Translations under genes and position numbers: made by a program
In this document: one piece after another, positions 57,371-64,000 of the stretch
Position numbering within the stretch: the first letter of the stretch is position 1
Layout: each line of letters opens with the position of its first letter
The notes under the pieces: generated by a model
The model's database searches: none
What the model was told of the DNA's origin: nothing
What the model saw: the letters and a program-made list of their open reading frames with translations, nothing else
DNA from: Mesobacillus jeotgali
Lineage (GTDB): Bacteria; Bacillota; Bacilli; Bacillales; Cytobacillaceae
Direction of reading: 5' to 3'
Length of the DNA stretch: 64,000 nucleotides
NCBI RefSeq assembly: GCF_900166585.1
Contig: NZ_FVZC01000006.1
Coordinates: 1-64,000, forward strand

Positions 57371-58811
57371 ACCGAAAAGGCTTCATCCGGTGGCTGCGGT
57401 AGTTAACGCGCTTCGCCAGTTGAAAGAAATGATCATTCCGTTCCTGATTTTCGTCGTTTTTGGGAGCAGGGGAACGAATTGGGATCTGTTTTATTTAATT
57501 GGTTCAATTGGCGTCGTCGTATTGGTTTTAATCTATGGAGTTTTATCATGGTACAGATTTACGTACCGGATTGAGCAAGGAGAACTGAGGATTGAATATG
57601 GACTGGTCATCAGGAAAAAGCGGTATATACCGTTTGACCGGATTCAAAGCCTCGATCTGTCTGAAGGAGTTTTACAGAGGGTGTTCGGGCTTGTAAAGGT
57701 AAAAGTGGAGACAGCGGGTTCCGGAGGGATGGGATTGCAGGATGGAGAAGCCGTCCTCACAGCAATTACGAAGCAAGATGCCCAGGAAATCCATGATTAT
57801 CTTGTCTCAATCAAGAAGCATGGGCAAATGCATCTAGGGGATGAAGAGCCGCAAACGAACGAACATCTGATTTATAAAATATCAGTATCCGAGCTGTTGA
57901 TGCTAGCGACCACTTCAGGAGGAGTCGGCGTTGTCATATCCGCTGTGCTGGCGTTCGTATTCCAGTTTGAAGAGTTCATTCCATATGAACAGATTTTTGA
58001 CGGGGTTGAACACTTTGTCCAAAATGGCGTTGTTTTTATCAGTGTCGTCGTTTTCCTTGGATTCCTGCTGGCGTGGATCATTGCCCTTCTAGGCACAATG
58101 CTGAAATACGCTAATTTTACCGTAAGGAAAGTGGATAATGACCTGGTGATTACACGTGGATTGCTTGAAAAGAGGCAGTTTACGATTCCGCTGAATCGAA
58201 TCCAGGCGGTCCGGATCAGTGAAAACCTCATTAGACAGCCGCTTGGGTATGCTTCAGCATTTGTGGAAAGTGCAGGCGGTTCGGCGCTTGACCAGGAAAG
58301 CTCAAAGGTCCTTATCCTGCCGATCGTAAAAATACGTAAAATCCCCGGGCTGCTTGAACCGTATTTGACGGATTACCATTTCCGTGTCAATATATCGCCA
58401 GCGCCACCGCGGGCATACAGAAGATATCTGTTGAAAGGCTGGCTGTTCATACTTCCGATCATAGTCCTTGCAATCTGGTTTCTAAGACCATGGGGGTATG
58501 GAGCGTTAACTCTGCTCATTATTTCGGCGATCTGGTCTTATCTGAATTATAAGGATGCAGGCTGGAGTCTCGATGAAGGGATGCTGACCTTCCGTTATCG
58601 CAGCATGGTCAAAACCACTGTGTATATGAGAAAAAATAAAATTCAATCATTCAGCGTCAAACAAAGCTCTTTTCAAAAGAAAAAGGAGCTTGCTACGGTT
58701 GAAGCGATTATTATGTCAGGGCATGGAGGCGCTGGCGGCAAAGTCATTGACCTGGAAAAAAAGCATGTTGATCGGATCTATCACTGGTATTCACATGAAA
58801 TCGCTGAGTAA
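57357..58811 (+). CDS. ydbT: PH-domain membrane protein YdbT
   Basis: 484 residues with three bPH2-type PH domains separated by paired membrane helices (first helices about 20-60, next near 180-245, last near 360-405). Repeated motifs YRIEQGELRIEYGLVIRKKRYIPFDRIQSLDLSEGVLQRVFGLVKVKVETAG, then LVITRGLLEKRQFTIPLNRIQAVRI and MLTFRYRSMVKTTVYMRKNKIQSFSVKQ. Its start overlaps ydbS by 14 bases; a second ATG at 57363 is possible. Molecular role unknown. Confidence 0.88.
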   Translation: MKMSEPKRLHPVAAVVNALRQLKEMIIPFLIFVVFGSRGTNWDLFYLIGSIGVVVLVLIYGVLSWYRFTYRIEQGELRIEYGLVIRKKRYIPFDRIQSLDLSEGVLQRVFGLVKVKVETAGSGGMGLQDGEAVLTAITKQDAQEIHDYLVSIKKHGQMHLGDEEPQTNEHLIYKISVSELLMLATTSGGVGVVISAVLAFVFQFEEFIPYEQIFDGVEHFVQNGVVFISVVVFLGFLLAWIIALLGTMLKYANFTVRKVDNDLVITRGLLEKRQFTIPLNRIQAVRISENLIRQPLGYASAFVESAGGSALDQESSKVLILPIVKIRKIPGLLEPYLTDYHFRVNISPAPPRAYRRYLLKGWLFILPIIVLAIWFLRPWGYGALTLLIISAIWSYLNYKDAGWSLDEGMLTFRYRSMVKTTVYMRKNKIQSFSVKQSSFQKKKELATVEAIIMSGHGGAGGKVIDLEKKHVDRIYHWYSHEIAE

Positions 58812-58830
58812 TTTAAAGCACACTACGTCA

Positions 58831-58859
58831 AAAAAAAGCGCCCCCAGGCGCTTTTTTTA
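58831..58859. terminator. Bidirectional terminator between ydbT and the rhomboid gene
   Basis: AAAAAAAGCGCC and GGCGCTTTTTTT form a symmetric stem around CCCA between two convergent genes. Confidence 0.88.
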
Positions 58860-59441
58860 CCTTTTATAAGAAGCTGCCCCAATCAGGAAACCAGCAAGCA
58901 TACCAAATATATGCGCGGTAATGTTGATGTTTGATTGGACAAAGGTCATGACGACGCCGATGATAGCGATAGTCATGATGGTCTGTGAGTTCTCACGCGA
59001 CATCATTGCTTTTCGGAACATAATGATAGAAATATAGAAACCGAACAGGCCGAAAATTGCGCCGCTTGAGCCGACATGTGTATAGGTCAGCGGCTCGAGG
59101 ATCAGGGTAGCGATATTGGCGGCAATACCTGTAATAAGATACACCAGGATGAATTTTGTCCTGCCGAGCAGCTGTTCCAGGGCCGGGCCAAACAGTACGA
59201 GTGAAAAGCTGTTAAACAGCATATGCGCAAATCCGGCATGCATGAAAATAGGTGTCACAAGCCGCCAGTACTCACCGTTCACAACGTATAAGTTCACTCC
59301 TGCAAAAAGTTCAAACAGGTATTTGCCTGCGAAAAATGGCAATGCCGTCAGCAAGTATAATAAGATATGGATGACAATAATCAAGGTTATAATCGGATAA
59401 AAACGGATAAAGTCACGCAAGCTTTCGGTTCTTGTAAACAT
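58857..59441 (-). CDS. Rhomboid-family intramembrane serine protease
   Basis: 194 residues with six helices. The catalytic serine is in GSSGAIFGL and the histidine in NITAHIFGMLAGFLIG. The L1 loop and EYWRLVTPIFMHAGFAHMLFNSFSL are typical of GlpG-like rhomboids. It occupies the same place as B. subtilis ydcA, but the serine/histidine pair is intact, so activity is expected. GGAGG precedes the ATG. Substrates are unknown. Confidence 0.9.
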   Translation of the reverse strand: MFTRTESLRDFIRFYPIITLIIVIHILLYLLTALPFFAGKYLFELFAGVNLYVVNGEYWRLVTPIFMHAGFAHMLFNSFSLVLFGPALEQLLGRTKFILVYLITGIAANIATLILEPLTYTHVGSSGAIFGLFGFYISIIMFRKAMMSRENSQTIMTIAIIGVVMTFVQSNINITAHIFGMLAGFLIGAASYKR

Positions 59442-59571
59442 GGAAACCTCCTGGTTACTGATATCGTGAGGCTTGAATAAAAAGTTCTAATGTAAAGGAT
59501 AGCCCTAATCAGCAAAAGTTGTACACTATTTTGTATGCTGCACAGATCTTTTTTAGAATGGAGCTGGAAAA

Positions 59572-59925
59572 ATGATAATCGGAACAGGGATCGATATCGT
59601 GGAAATTGGCCGGATCCGCAGGCTGGTGGAGTCACAGCCGCGTTTTCCCGAGCGAGTGTTGACGGAAAAAGAAAGAGAAGTTTATCGTCAATATAATGAA
59701 CGGAGGGGAATCGAATTCCTTGCCGGGCGCTGGGCGGCGAAGGAGGCTTTTTCAAAAGCGAAAGGAACTGGAATCGGCAGGGAGTTGTCCTTTATGGATA
59801 TCGAGATCGAAAATGATCCACATGGACGCCCGCTTATCATTAGGCCTTATATGGAAGGTGTGCACCTCTCGATTTCCCACAGCGAACAATATGCGATTGC
59901 ACAGGTAATTATCGAAAAAATTTAA
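59572..59925 (+). CDS. acpS: Holo-[acyl-carrier-protein] synthase
   Basis: Attaches phosphopantetheine to acyl carrier protein. The 117 residues carry the magnesium-binding GTGIDIVEIGRI (Asp8), ERVLTEKE and WAAKEAFSKAKGTGIG, followed by HLSISHSEQYAIAQVI. GGAGC precedes the ATG. The gene order acpS-ydcC-alr-ndoAI-ndoA is the standard one in bacilli. Confidence 0.94.
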   Translation: MIIGTGIDIVEIGRIRRLVESQPRFPERVLTEKEREVYRQYNERRGIEFLAGRWAAKEAFSKAKGTGIGRELSFMDIEIENDPHGRPLIIRPYMEGVHLSISHSEQYAIAQVIIEKI

Positions 59926-60171
59926 AAGGATGTTGAGCAGGTGTTATCAAAAGTTAAATAAGTGTAATCAAAAATTTTAAAATGCTTGTCAATCCCGGGG
60001 TCATATTCGCCCAGGTTGTCTCATATATTCATAATGCAGTAAGGGAGACAAGGCTAGGGCGGCGGGAACATGGCTGCACGAAGACCACTCAAGCAATTTT
60101 GCAGCCAGTGTCTTATTCCTGTCCTTTCTTTCCCTTTACACGTTTAAATGAGACTAAAAGGGGTTGGAAGA

Positions 60172-61185
60172 ATGAAGAAAAGGTTATTGCTGCTTCTCGC
60201 CGGGCTCATGGTTATTTTTGCTCTGGCTGCCTGCGGTACAAAATCACAGGAATCTGTGGTTAAGGAGTTGGATGGTACGCTCGAAGATCTGAAGAGTTAC
60301 AAGGCTAAAGCAAAGATGACTTTGCAGATGGGCACGGAGCCTCAAGTGTATGATGTGGAGATTTGGCACAAAGATCCATCATTTTACCGTGTGAATTTGA
60401 AGAATGCCCAGAAGGACCAAAGCCAGATGATCCTCAGGAATGACGAAGGAGTCTTTGTTCTGACACCTGCGCTGAACAAGAGCTTCCGCTTCCAAAGCGA
60501 CTGGCCGAAGAACAGCAGCCAGGCTTATCTGTACGAATCTTTAATCACGGATATCCTCGAGGATAAGCAAGCGAAATTCTCGGCAACCAAGGATCACTAT
60601 GTGTTCGAGACAAAAACCAGATACCAGAACAACAAGATGCTTCCAATCCAGGAGATCAAGCTGAAGAAAAAGAGCCTTGCGCCAGTCAGTGTAAAGGTGA
60701 TGGATCCGGACCGCAATGCGCTGGTGACGGTTGAATTCTCTGACGTGAAATTCGACGCAAGTTTTGATAAAGATGCGTTTGATATGAAAAAGAACATGAC
60801 AGGTGCTCAGCTTGAAGTACCGGTTATGGCAGATGTAGAAGACAAGGAATTCACAGTGAAATATCCTGTTGCGGAAATCCCTGGCGTGACGCTGATCGAT
60901 GAAAAAGAAGTCGCCACAGAGAATGGCAAGCGAGTTGTATTGACATATGATGGCGAAAAGTCCTTCACGCTTATCCAGGAAAAAGCAGATGCCATGCCTG
61001 CGATGTCTTCAGCGATTAACATGACCGGAAAGCCTGTAGACCTCGGATTTACAATTGGCGCCATGAATGAGACATCGATTTCATGGACCCATCTCGGAGT
61101 CGATTATATGCTCGCATCCACAGACTTATCCCCAGAAGAATTGGAAATGGTCGCAAAATCGGTCTTGGCCGATATGGAAAAATAA
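60172..61185 (+). CDS. ydcC: LolA-like lipoprotein YdcC
   Basis: 337 residues with lipoprotein signal MKKRLLLLLAGLMVIFALAAC (Cys21). The LolA/YdcC fold of beta strands follows (LKSYKAKAKMTLQMGTEPQVYDVEIWHKDPSFYRV...GVFVLTPALNKSFRFQSDWPKNSSQAYLYESLITDIL). The N-terminal half resembles LolA/LolB carriers; the C-terminal part (DEKEVATENGKRVVLTYDGEKSFTLIQEK) has a DUF4367-like look. In sporeformers related proteins are linked to sporulation or germination; the role here is inferred. ATG 60172 lies after AGGGG. The 246 bases upstream of it show no gene. Confidence 0.88.
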   Translation: MKKRLLLLLAGLMVIFALAACGTKSQESVVKELDGTLEDLKSYKAKAKMTLQMGTEPQVYDVEIWHKDPSFYRVNLKNAQKDQSQMILRNDEGVFVLTPALNKSFRFQSDWPKNSSQAYLYESLITDILEDKQAKFSATKDHYVFETKTRYQNNKMLPIQEIKLKKKSLAPVSVKVMDPDRNALVTVEFSDVKFDASFDKDAFDMKKNMTGAQLEVPVMADVEDKEFTVKYPVAEIPGVTLIDEKEVATENGKRVVLTYDGEKSFTLIQEKADAMPAMSSAINMTGKPVDLGFTIGAMNETSISWTHLGVDYMLASTDLSPEELEMVAKSVLADMEK

Positions 61186-61193
61186 AAATCATG

Positions 61194-61226
61194 AAGCAGG
61201 CTCAGAGTAACCTGGGCCTGTTTTTT
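61194..61226 (+). terminator. Terminator of ydcC
   Basis: AGCAGGCTCAG pairs with CTGGGCCTGT around AGTAAC, followed by TTTTTTC. Confidence 0.8.
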
Positions 61227-61304
61227 CATGGGTAAGAAAACGGCAGTTTAAGGAATCAAGGTCAAAATTTTACGTTATCAAGGAACTAAGAGTTGATTTC
61301 TTTT

Positions 61305-61364
61305 AAGGAAAATAATTCGTTTAAAAGGAATATATCGATTTTTTCAGGAATAAATAGTATTTTA
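61305..61364. repeat. Degenerate 20-bp repeat, 3 copies
   Basis: AAGGAA or CAGGAA boxes at 61305, 61325 and 61345, each followed by 14 AT-rich bases. Two further AAGGAA boxes lie upstream at 61250 and 61280 with wider spacing (30 and 25 bp). Weak, but similar in scale to the 20-bp array at 49573. Confidence 0.45.
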
Positions 61365-61423
61365 GTTCCACCACGTCTTCTATCATGAACTTCCCTCGGC
61401 AAAAATCCGTATATATTATCCAT

Positions 61424-61452
61424 TTGACATTGGGTTATTTCGGTTTGATAAT
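61424..61452 (+). promoter_or_regulatory. Promoter of alr
   Basis: TTGACA (61424-61429), 17-base spacer, GATAAT (61447-61452): near-consensus sigma-A promoter 45 bases before the alr start. Confidence 0.8.
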
Positions 61453-61496
61453 AAAACAATATAAATTAAGTACGGATTGAAGGAAGTGGAATTTCG

Positions 61497-62654
61497 GTGG
61501 AGGAGCAAGGTTTTTTTTACCGTGATACATGGGCAGAGGTGGACCTGGATCGAATCAAGAACAACGTAAAAGGGATCAAGGGCCATCTGCCGGAAGATGT
61601 TGAATTTATTGCTGTAGTTAAAGCAAATGCCTATGGCCATGGGGATTTGCAAGTGGCTGAGGCTGCATTGGAAGCGGGAGCCTCAATGCTGGCGGTAGCG
61701 TTCATGGATGAGGCGCTCGCCTTAAGGAATAAGGGGATCACAGCACCGATCCTTGTGCTTGGCGCCAGCAGACCTGGGGACGTGAACATTGCGGCCGAGG
61801 AAGGAATCATCCTGACCGTTTTTCAGGAAGAATGGCTGGAAAAAGCGCAGGAAGCATTAAAAAAAGATGCAAAACTTTTGCTTCATATAAAAATAGATAC
61901 AGGGATGGGAAGGATCGGAATACGCTCAGCCTCGGAATTGAAGGCTGTTGAAAAAATCCTTGAAGAAGATTCAAGATTACTGCTTCACGGAATCTACACC
62001 CATTTTGCGACAGCGGACGAATTAGATGATTCCTATTTCAACAGGCAGCTTGGGTTGTTCAAGGAAATGCTCTCATTCCTCGAAAAGCAGCCGCCATTCA
62101 TTCACGGCAGTAACAGTGCTGCAGCTCTAATGCATCCAGATGCCCGTTTCAATGCTGTAAGGGTAGGGATTGCGATGTACGGACTGGCGCCGTCAATGGA
62201 AATCGCGCCGGAATTGCCGGTTGAGATACAAGAGGCATTCACTCTCCATTCGAGGATTGTTCATGTGAAGAAGCTCGAAAAAGGAGAAAAGGTCAGCTAT
62301 GGTGCAACCTATGAAGCTTCTGAAGAAATTTGGGTAGGGACGCTTCCTATTGGGTATGCTGATGGATGGATAAGAAGGCTTCAGGGTCAGGAAGTACTGG
62401 TTGATGGAAAAAGGTCGCCAATCATTGGTCGGATTTGCATGGACCAGTGCATGGTGAAGCTCCCGTATGAGGTACCGGTAGGGACAATCGCTACCTTAAT
62501 TGGAAGTCAGGGACAAGAGGAGATCTCGATCAATGAGATTGCCAGCAAGCTAGAAACCATCAACTATGAAGTCCCGTGCATCATTTCCTCAAGGGTACCT
62601 AGACTGTACAGGCAAAATGGCGAAGTAGTCGATTTGAACAATTCACTATTGTAA
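61497..62654 (+). CDS. alr: Alanine racemase
   Basis: PLP enzyme that makes D-alanine for the cell wall, supplying ddl and murF seen earlier in the window. The 385 residues carry the PLP lysine in [11 protein letters not shown] (Lys42), [21 protein letters not shown], the catalytic tyrosine in VSYGATYEA, and [10 protein letters not shown]. The start is GTG with AAGGAAGTGG eight bases upstream, and [24 protein letters not shown] matches the Bacillus N-terminus. Confidence 0.96.
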   Translation: MEEQGFFYRDTWAEVDLDRIKNNVKGIKGHLPEDVEFIAVVKANAYGHGDLQVAEAALEAGASMLAVAFMDEALALRNKGITAPILVLGASRPGDVNIAAEEGIILTVFQEEWLEKAQEALKKDAKLLLHIKIDTGMGRIGIRSASELKAVEKILEEDSRLLLHGIYTHFATADELDDSYFNRQLGLFKEMLSFLEKQPPFIHGSNSAAALMHPDARFNAVRVGIAMYGLAPSMEIAPELPVEIQEAFTLHSRIVHVKKLEKGEKVSYGATYEASEEIWVGTLPIGYADGWIRRLQGQEVLVDGKRSPIIGRICMDQCMVKLPYEVPVGTIATLIGSQGQEEISINEIASKLETINYEVPCIISSRVPRLYRQNGEVVDLNNSLL

Positions 62655-62753
62655 AACACATCCAGTAATTAACAAACCTGTGCAATCCCGCTAATCCCGT
62701 GCATAAAATACTAATTTTTTGGCGGATAATACAGAAGAATTGCTGATTTACCT

Positions 62754-62781
62754 TTGCATCTGGCAGAAATAGTGATAATAT
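62754..62781 (+). promoter_or_regulatory. Promoter of the ndoAI-ndoA operon
   Basis: TTGCAT (62754-62759), 16-base spacer, TAATAT (62776-62781), about 66 bases before the antitoxin start. Confidence 0.6.
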
Positions 62782-62847
62782 TAGAAATGGTAGAGAGATA
62801 ACGAATTTAATAATGGTATGTAGTGATGATGGTGGAGGTGTATGTTT

Positions 62848-63129
62848 GTGTCTGAATCCAGCGCAACAACTGAGATTTTGGTAAAGTTACCGCAGCATCT
62901 TTTAAGTGAACTAGATGGATTTGTTAAGCAAGAAAACGTAAACCGCAGCGAATTTATTTATCAGGCAACAAAAATGTTTTTGCGTGAGAAGAAAAAGAGA
63001 CAAATTCGTGAATCCATGAGACGTGGCTATATGGAAATGGCTAAAATTAATTTGACTATTGCATCAGAAGCATTTCAAGCAGAATACGAAGCAGCACACA
63101 CAGTTGAACGTCTAGTCAGCGGAGGATGA
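62848..63129 (+). CDS. ndoAI: Antitoxin NdoAI (EndoAI, MazE-like)
   Basis: Ribbon-helix-helix antitoxin of 93 residues that neutralises NdoA and represses the operon. The N-terminal RHH ([39 protein letters not shown]) binds DNA; the C-terminal tail [37 protein letters not shown] is the conserved toxin-binding part. GTG 62848 has GGAGG seven to eight bases upstream and gives exactly the B. subtilis length; the ATG at 62842 is too close. Four bases before ndoA. Confidence 0.93.
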   Translation: MSESSATTEILVKLPQHLLSELDGFVKQENVNRSEFIYQATKMFLREKKKRQIRESMRRGYMEMAKINLTIASEAFQAEYEAAHTVERLVSGG

Positions 63130-63133
63130 TCCT

Positions 63134-63484
63134 TTGATTGTCAAACGTGGTGACGTCTATTTTGCAGACCTATCCCCAGTTGTTGGTTCAGAACAAGGCG
63201 GAGTTCGCCCGGTCCTGGTCATCCAAAACGACATCGGGAATCGGTTCAGTCCCACAGTCATTATCGCAGCGATCACGGCACAGATCCAAAAAGCCAAGCT
63301 TCCCACTCATGTGGAAATTGATGCGAAGCGGTACGGTTTTGAACGAGACTCGGTTATCTTATTGGAGCAAATACGCACAATTGACAAACAGCGCCTAACC
63401 GATAAAATCACCCATCTCGATGACGAAATGATGGAAAAAGTGGATGAAGCCCTTCAGGTAAGTTTAGGTCTTATTGAATTCTGA
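63134..63484 (+). CDS. ndoA: Endoribonuclease toxin NdoA (EndoA, MazF-like)
   Basis: mRNA interferase of 116 residues that cleaves within UACAU in B. subtilis. The active-site residues Arg25 ([12 protein letters not shown]) and Thr48 ([10 protein letters not shown]) are conserved, and the sequence [23 protein letters not shown] matches EndoA closely. The start is TTG, eight bases after GGAGG. In B. subtilis the rsbRSTUVW-sigB block follows; here a repeat region follows to the window end. Confidence 0.95.
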   Translation: MIVKRGDVYFADLSPVVGSEQGGVRPVLVIQNDIGNRFSPTVIIAAITAQIQKAKLPTHVEIDAKRYGFERDSVILLEQIRTIDKQRLTDKITHLDDEMMEKVDEALQVSLGLIEF

Positions 63485-63490
63485 TTAACA

Positions 63491-63519
63491 GCACGCTCTT
63501 AAAAAAGGGCGTTTTTTTG
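63491..63519 (+). terminator. Terminator of ndoAI-ndoA
   Basis: ACGCTCT pairs with GGGCGT around an A-rich loop, followed by TTTTTTTG. Confidence 0.8.
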
Positions 63520-63531
63520 TACCGGACACCT

Positions 63532-63552
63532 GGCCTGCCAGCAGGCCTTTTA
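63532..63552 (+). terminator. Second hairpin after ndoA
   Basis: GGCCTGC (63532-63538) and GCAGGCC (63541-63547) pair perfectly around CA, followed by TTTTA. A terminator-like element with no gene of its own. Confidence 0.55.
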
Positions 63553-63591
63553 CATAACCAAAAAATAAAAACGGATGTTTTCTGTGTGGGA

Positions 63592-63620
63592 GGCAAGCAT
63601 GAGGCTTGTCTCTTTTTTAT
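63592..63620 (+). terminator. Third hairpin after ndoA
   Basis: GGCAAGC (63592-63598) pairs with GCTTGTC (63604-63610) with one G-T pair, followed by TCTTTTTTATT. It is a credible terminator but no gene ends here. Confidence 0.6.
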
Positions 63621-63707
63621 TGGAGAGAGAGTTTTGACTGCCGGTAATCTACAGGGGTAGATGGGAGAAAGCAGACTTGGATGTACAGGTATGCAGTGAA
63701 AGAAAAG

Positions 63708-64000
63708 AAAGCTGTCAGTCGGAAGTAAGCTGATGTTTGGACAGGTTTGTAGGGGAATCGAGGAAAGCTGTCAGAAGGATGCACCACCTTTAGACGGGTT
63801 TGAGGGGAAATCGTGGAAAGCTGTCAAAAGTAAGCTGATGTTTGGACAGGTTTGAAGGGAAATCGAGAAAAGCTGTCAGAAGTAAGCTGATGTTTGGACA
63901 GGTTTGAAGGGAATTGGAGAAAAGCTGTCAGAAGTAGGCTTATGTTTGGACAGGTTTGAAGGGAAATCGAGGAAAGCTGTCAAAAGTAAGCTGATGTTTG
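63708..64000. repeat. 52-bp tandem repeat array running off the window
   Basis: AGCTGTCA starts at 63710, 63766, 63819, 63871, 63923 and 63975; the last three intervals are exactly 52 bp, earlier ones 56 and 53. A unit reads AGCTGTCAGAAGTAAGCTGA then TGTTTGGACAGGTTTGAAGG and GAAATCGAGAAA. GACAG lies 25 bases after the box G, as in the array at 1757. The array continues past the window edge. No reading frame is supported. Confidence 0.92.

Overview
The window looks like a chromosomal segment from a Bacillaceae species (a Bacillus, Mesobacillus or Cytobacillus-type organism). Reasons: gene order rrn-tRNA / rocF-sigW-rsiW-cdaA-cdaR-glmM-glmS and ydbS-ydbT-rhomboid-acpS-ydcC-alr-ndoAI-ndoA matches Bacillus subtilis; starts often use GTG or TTG behind strong AGGAGG sites; there is a Spo0E-type phosphatase, a sigma-W promoter and a glmS ribozyme. 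No transposase, phage module or CRISPR array was seen. The species cannot be fixed from the sequence alone.

Layout. 1-1700: 3' end of a 23S rRNA, a 5S rRNA and ten complete tRNAs (Asn, Thr, Glu, Val, Thr, Tyr, Gln, Lys, Gly, Ala), with a duplicated 5' piece of tRNA-Lys. 2.1-10.7 kb: arginase, a Spo0E-like protein, sigW-rsiW, then cdaA-cdaR-glmM (c-di-AMP and amino-sugar synthesis) and ribozyme-controlled glmS. 11-15.4 kb: a GGDEF membrane protein and two secreted hydrolases. 15.8-22.4 kb: a five-gene branched-chain amino-acid ABC importer and a YjcH/ActP-like acetate symporter pair. 22.7-27.1 kb: small protein, cold-shock protein, KinB-like kinase, and an MtnK-like kinase with a class II aldolase.

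27.5-30.8 kb is the most interesting region. A MarR-family regulator is followed by a complete second-type gyrB whose residues at the two classic drug-resistance positions are changed (aminocoumarin Arg to Tyr147; quinolone Asp to Asn432). A divergent-facing CarD/CdnL-family RNA polymerase regulator follows. The gyrB promoter region and the carD promoter each carry a pair of the same palindrome (TGTCAA-N5-TTGACA), absent from the marR promoter. I read this as one regulon: a gyrase-inhibitor response in which a resistant GyrB is induced together with a factor that helps promoter opening when supercoiling falls. An arr (rifampin ADP-ribosyltransferase) gene lies about 6 kb further on.

31-42 kb: MscS/CmpX-like channel, chemotaxis receptor, alpha/beta hydrolase, decayed lipoprotein, methyltransferase, arr, TauE/SafE permease, frameshifted GNAT, rodA and an unrecognised protein. 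42.1-46.4 kb: cobalamin riboswitch, btuF-btuC-btuD, with BtuD fused to a CbiZ amidohydrolase, and a glyoxalase-fold protein. 46.4-47.3 kb: a 51-bp tandem array. 47.5-64 kb: SulP transporter with a decayed UspA, ddl, murF, an esterase, cshA, uvsE, and the ydbS-to-ndoA block. Several intergenic tandem arrays (20, 21, 51 and 52 bp) punctuate the window; the arrays at both ends belong to one 52-bp family.
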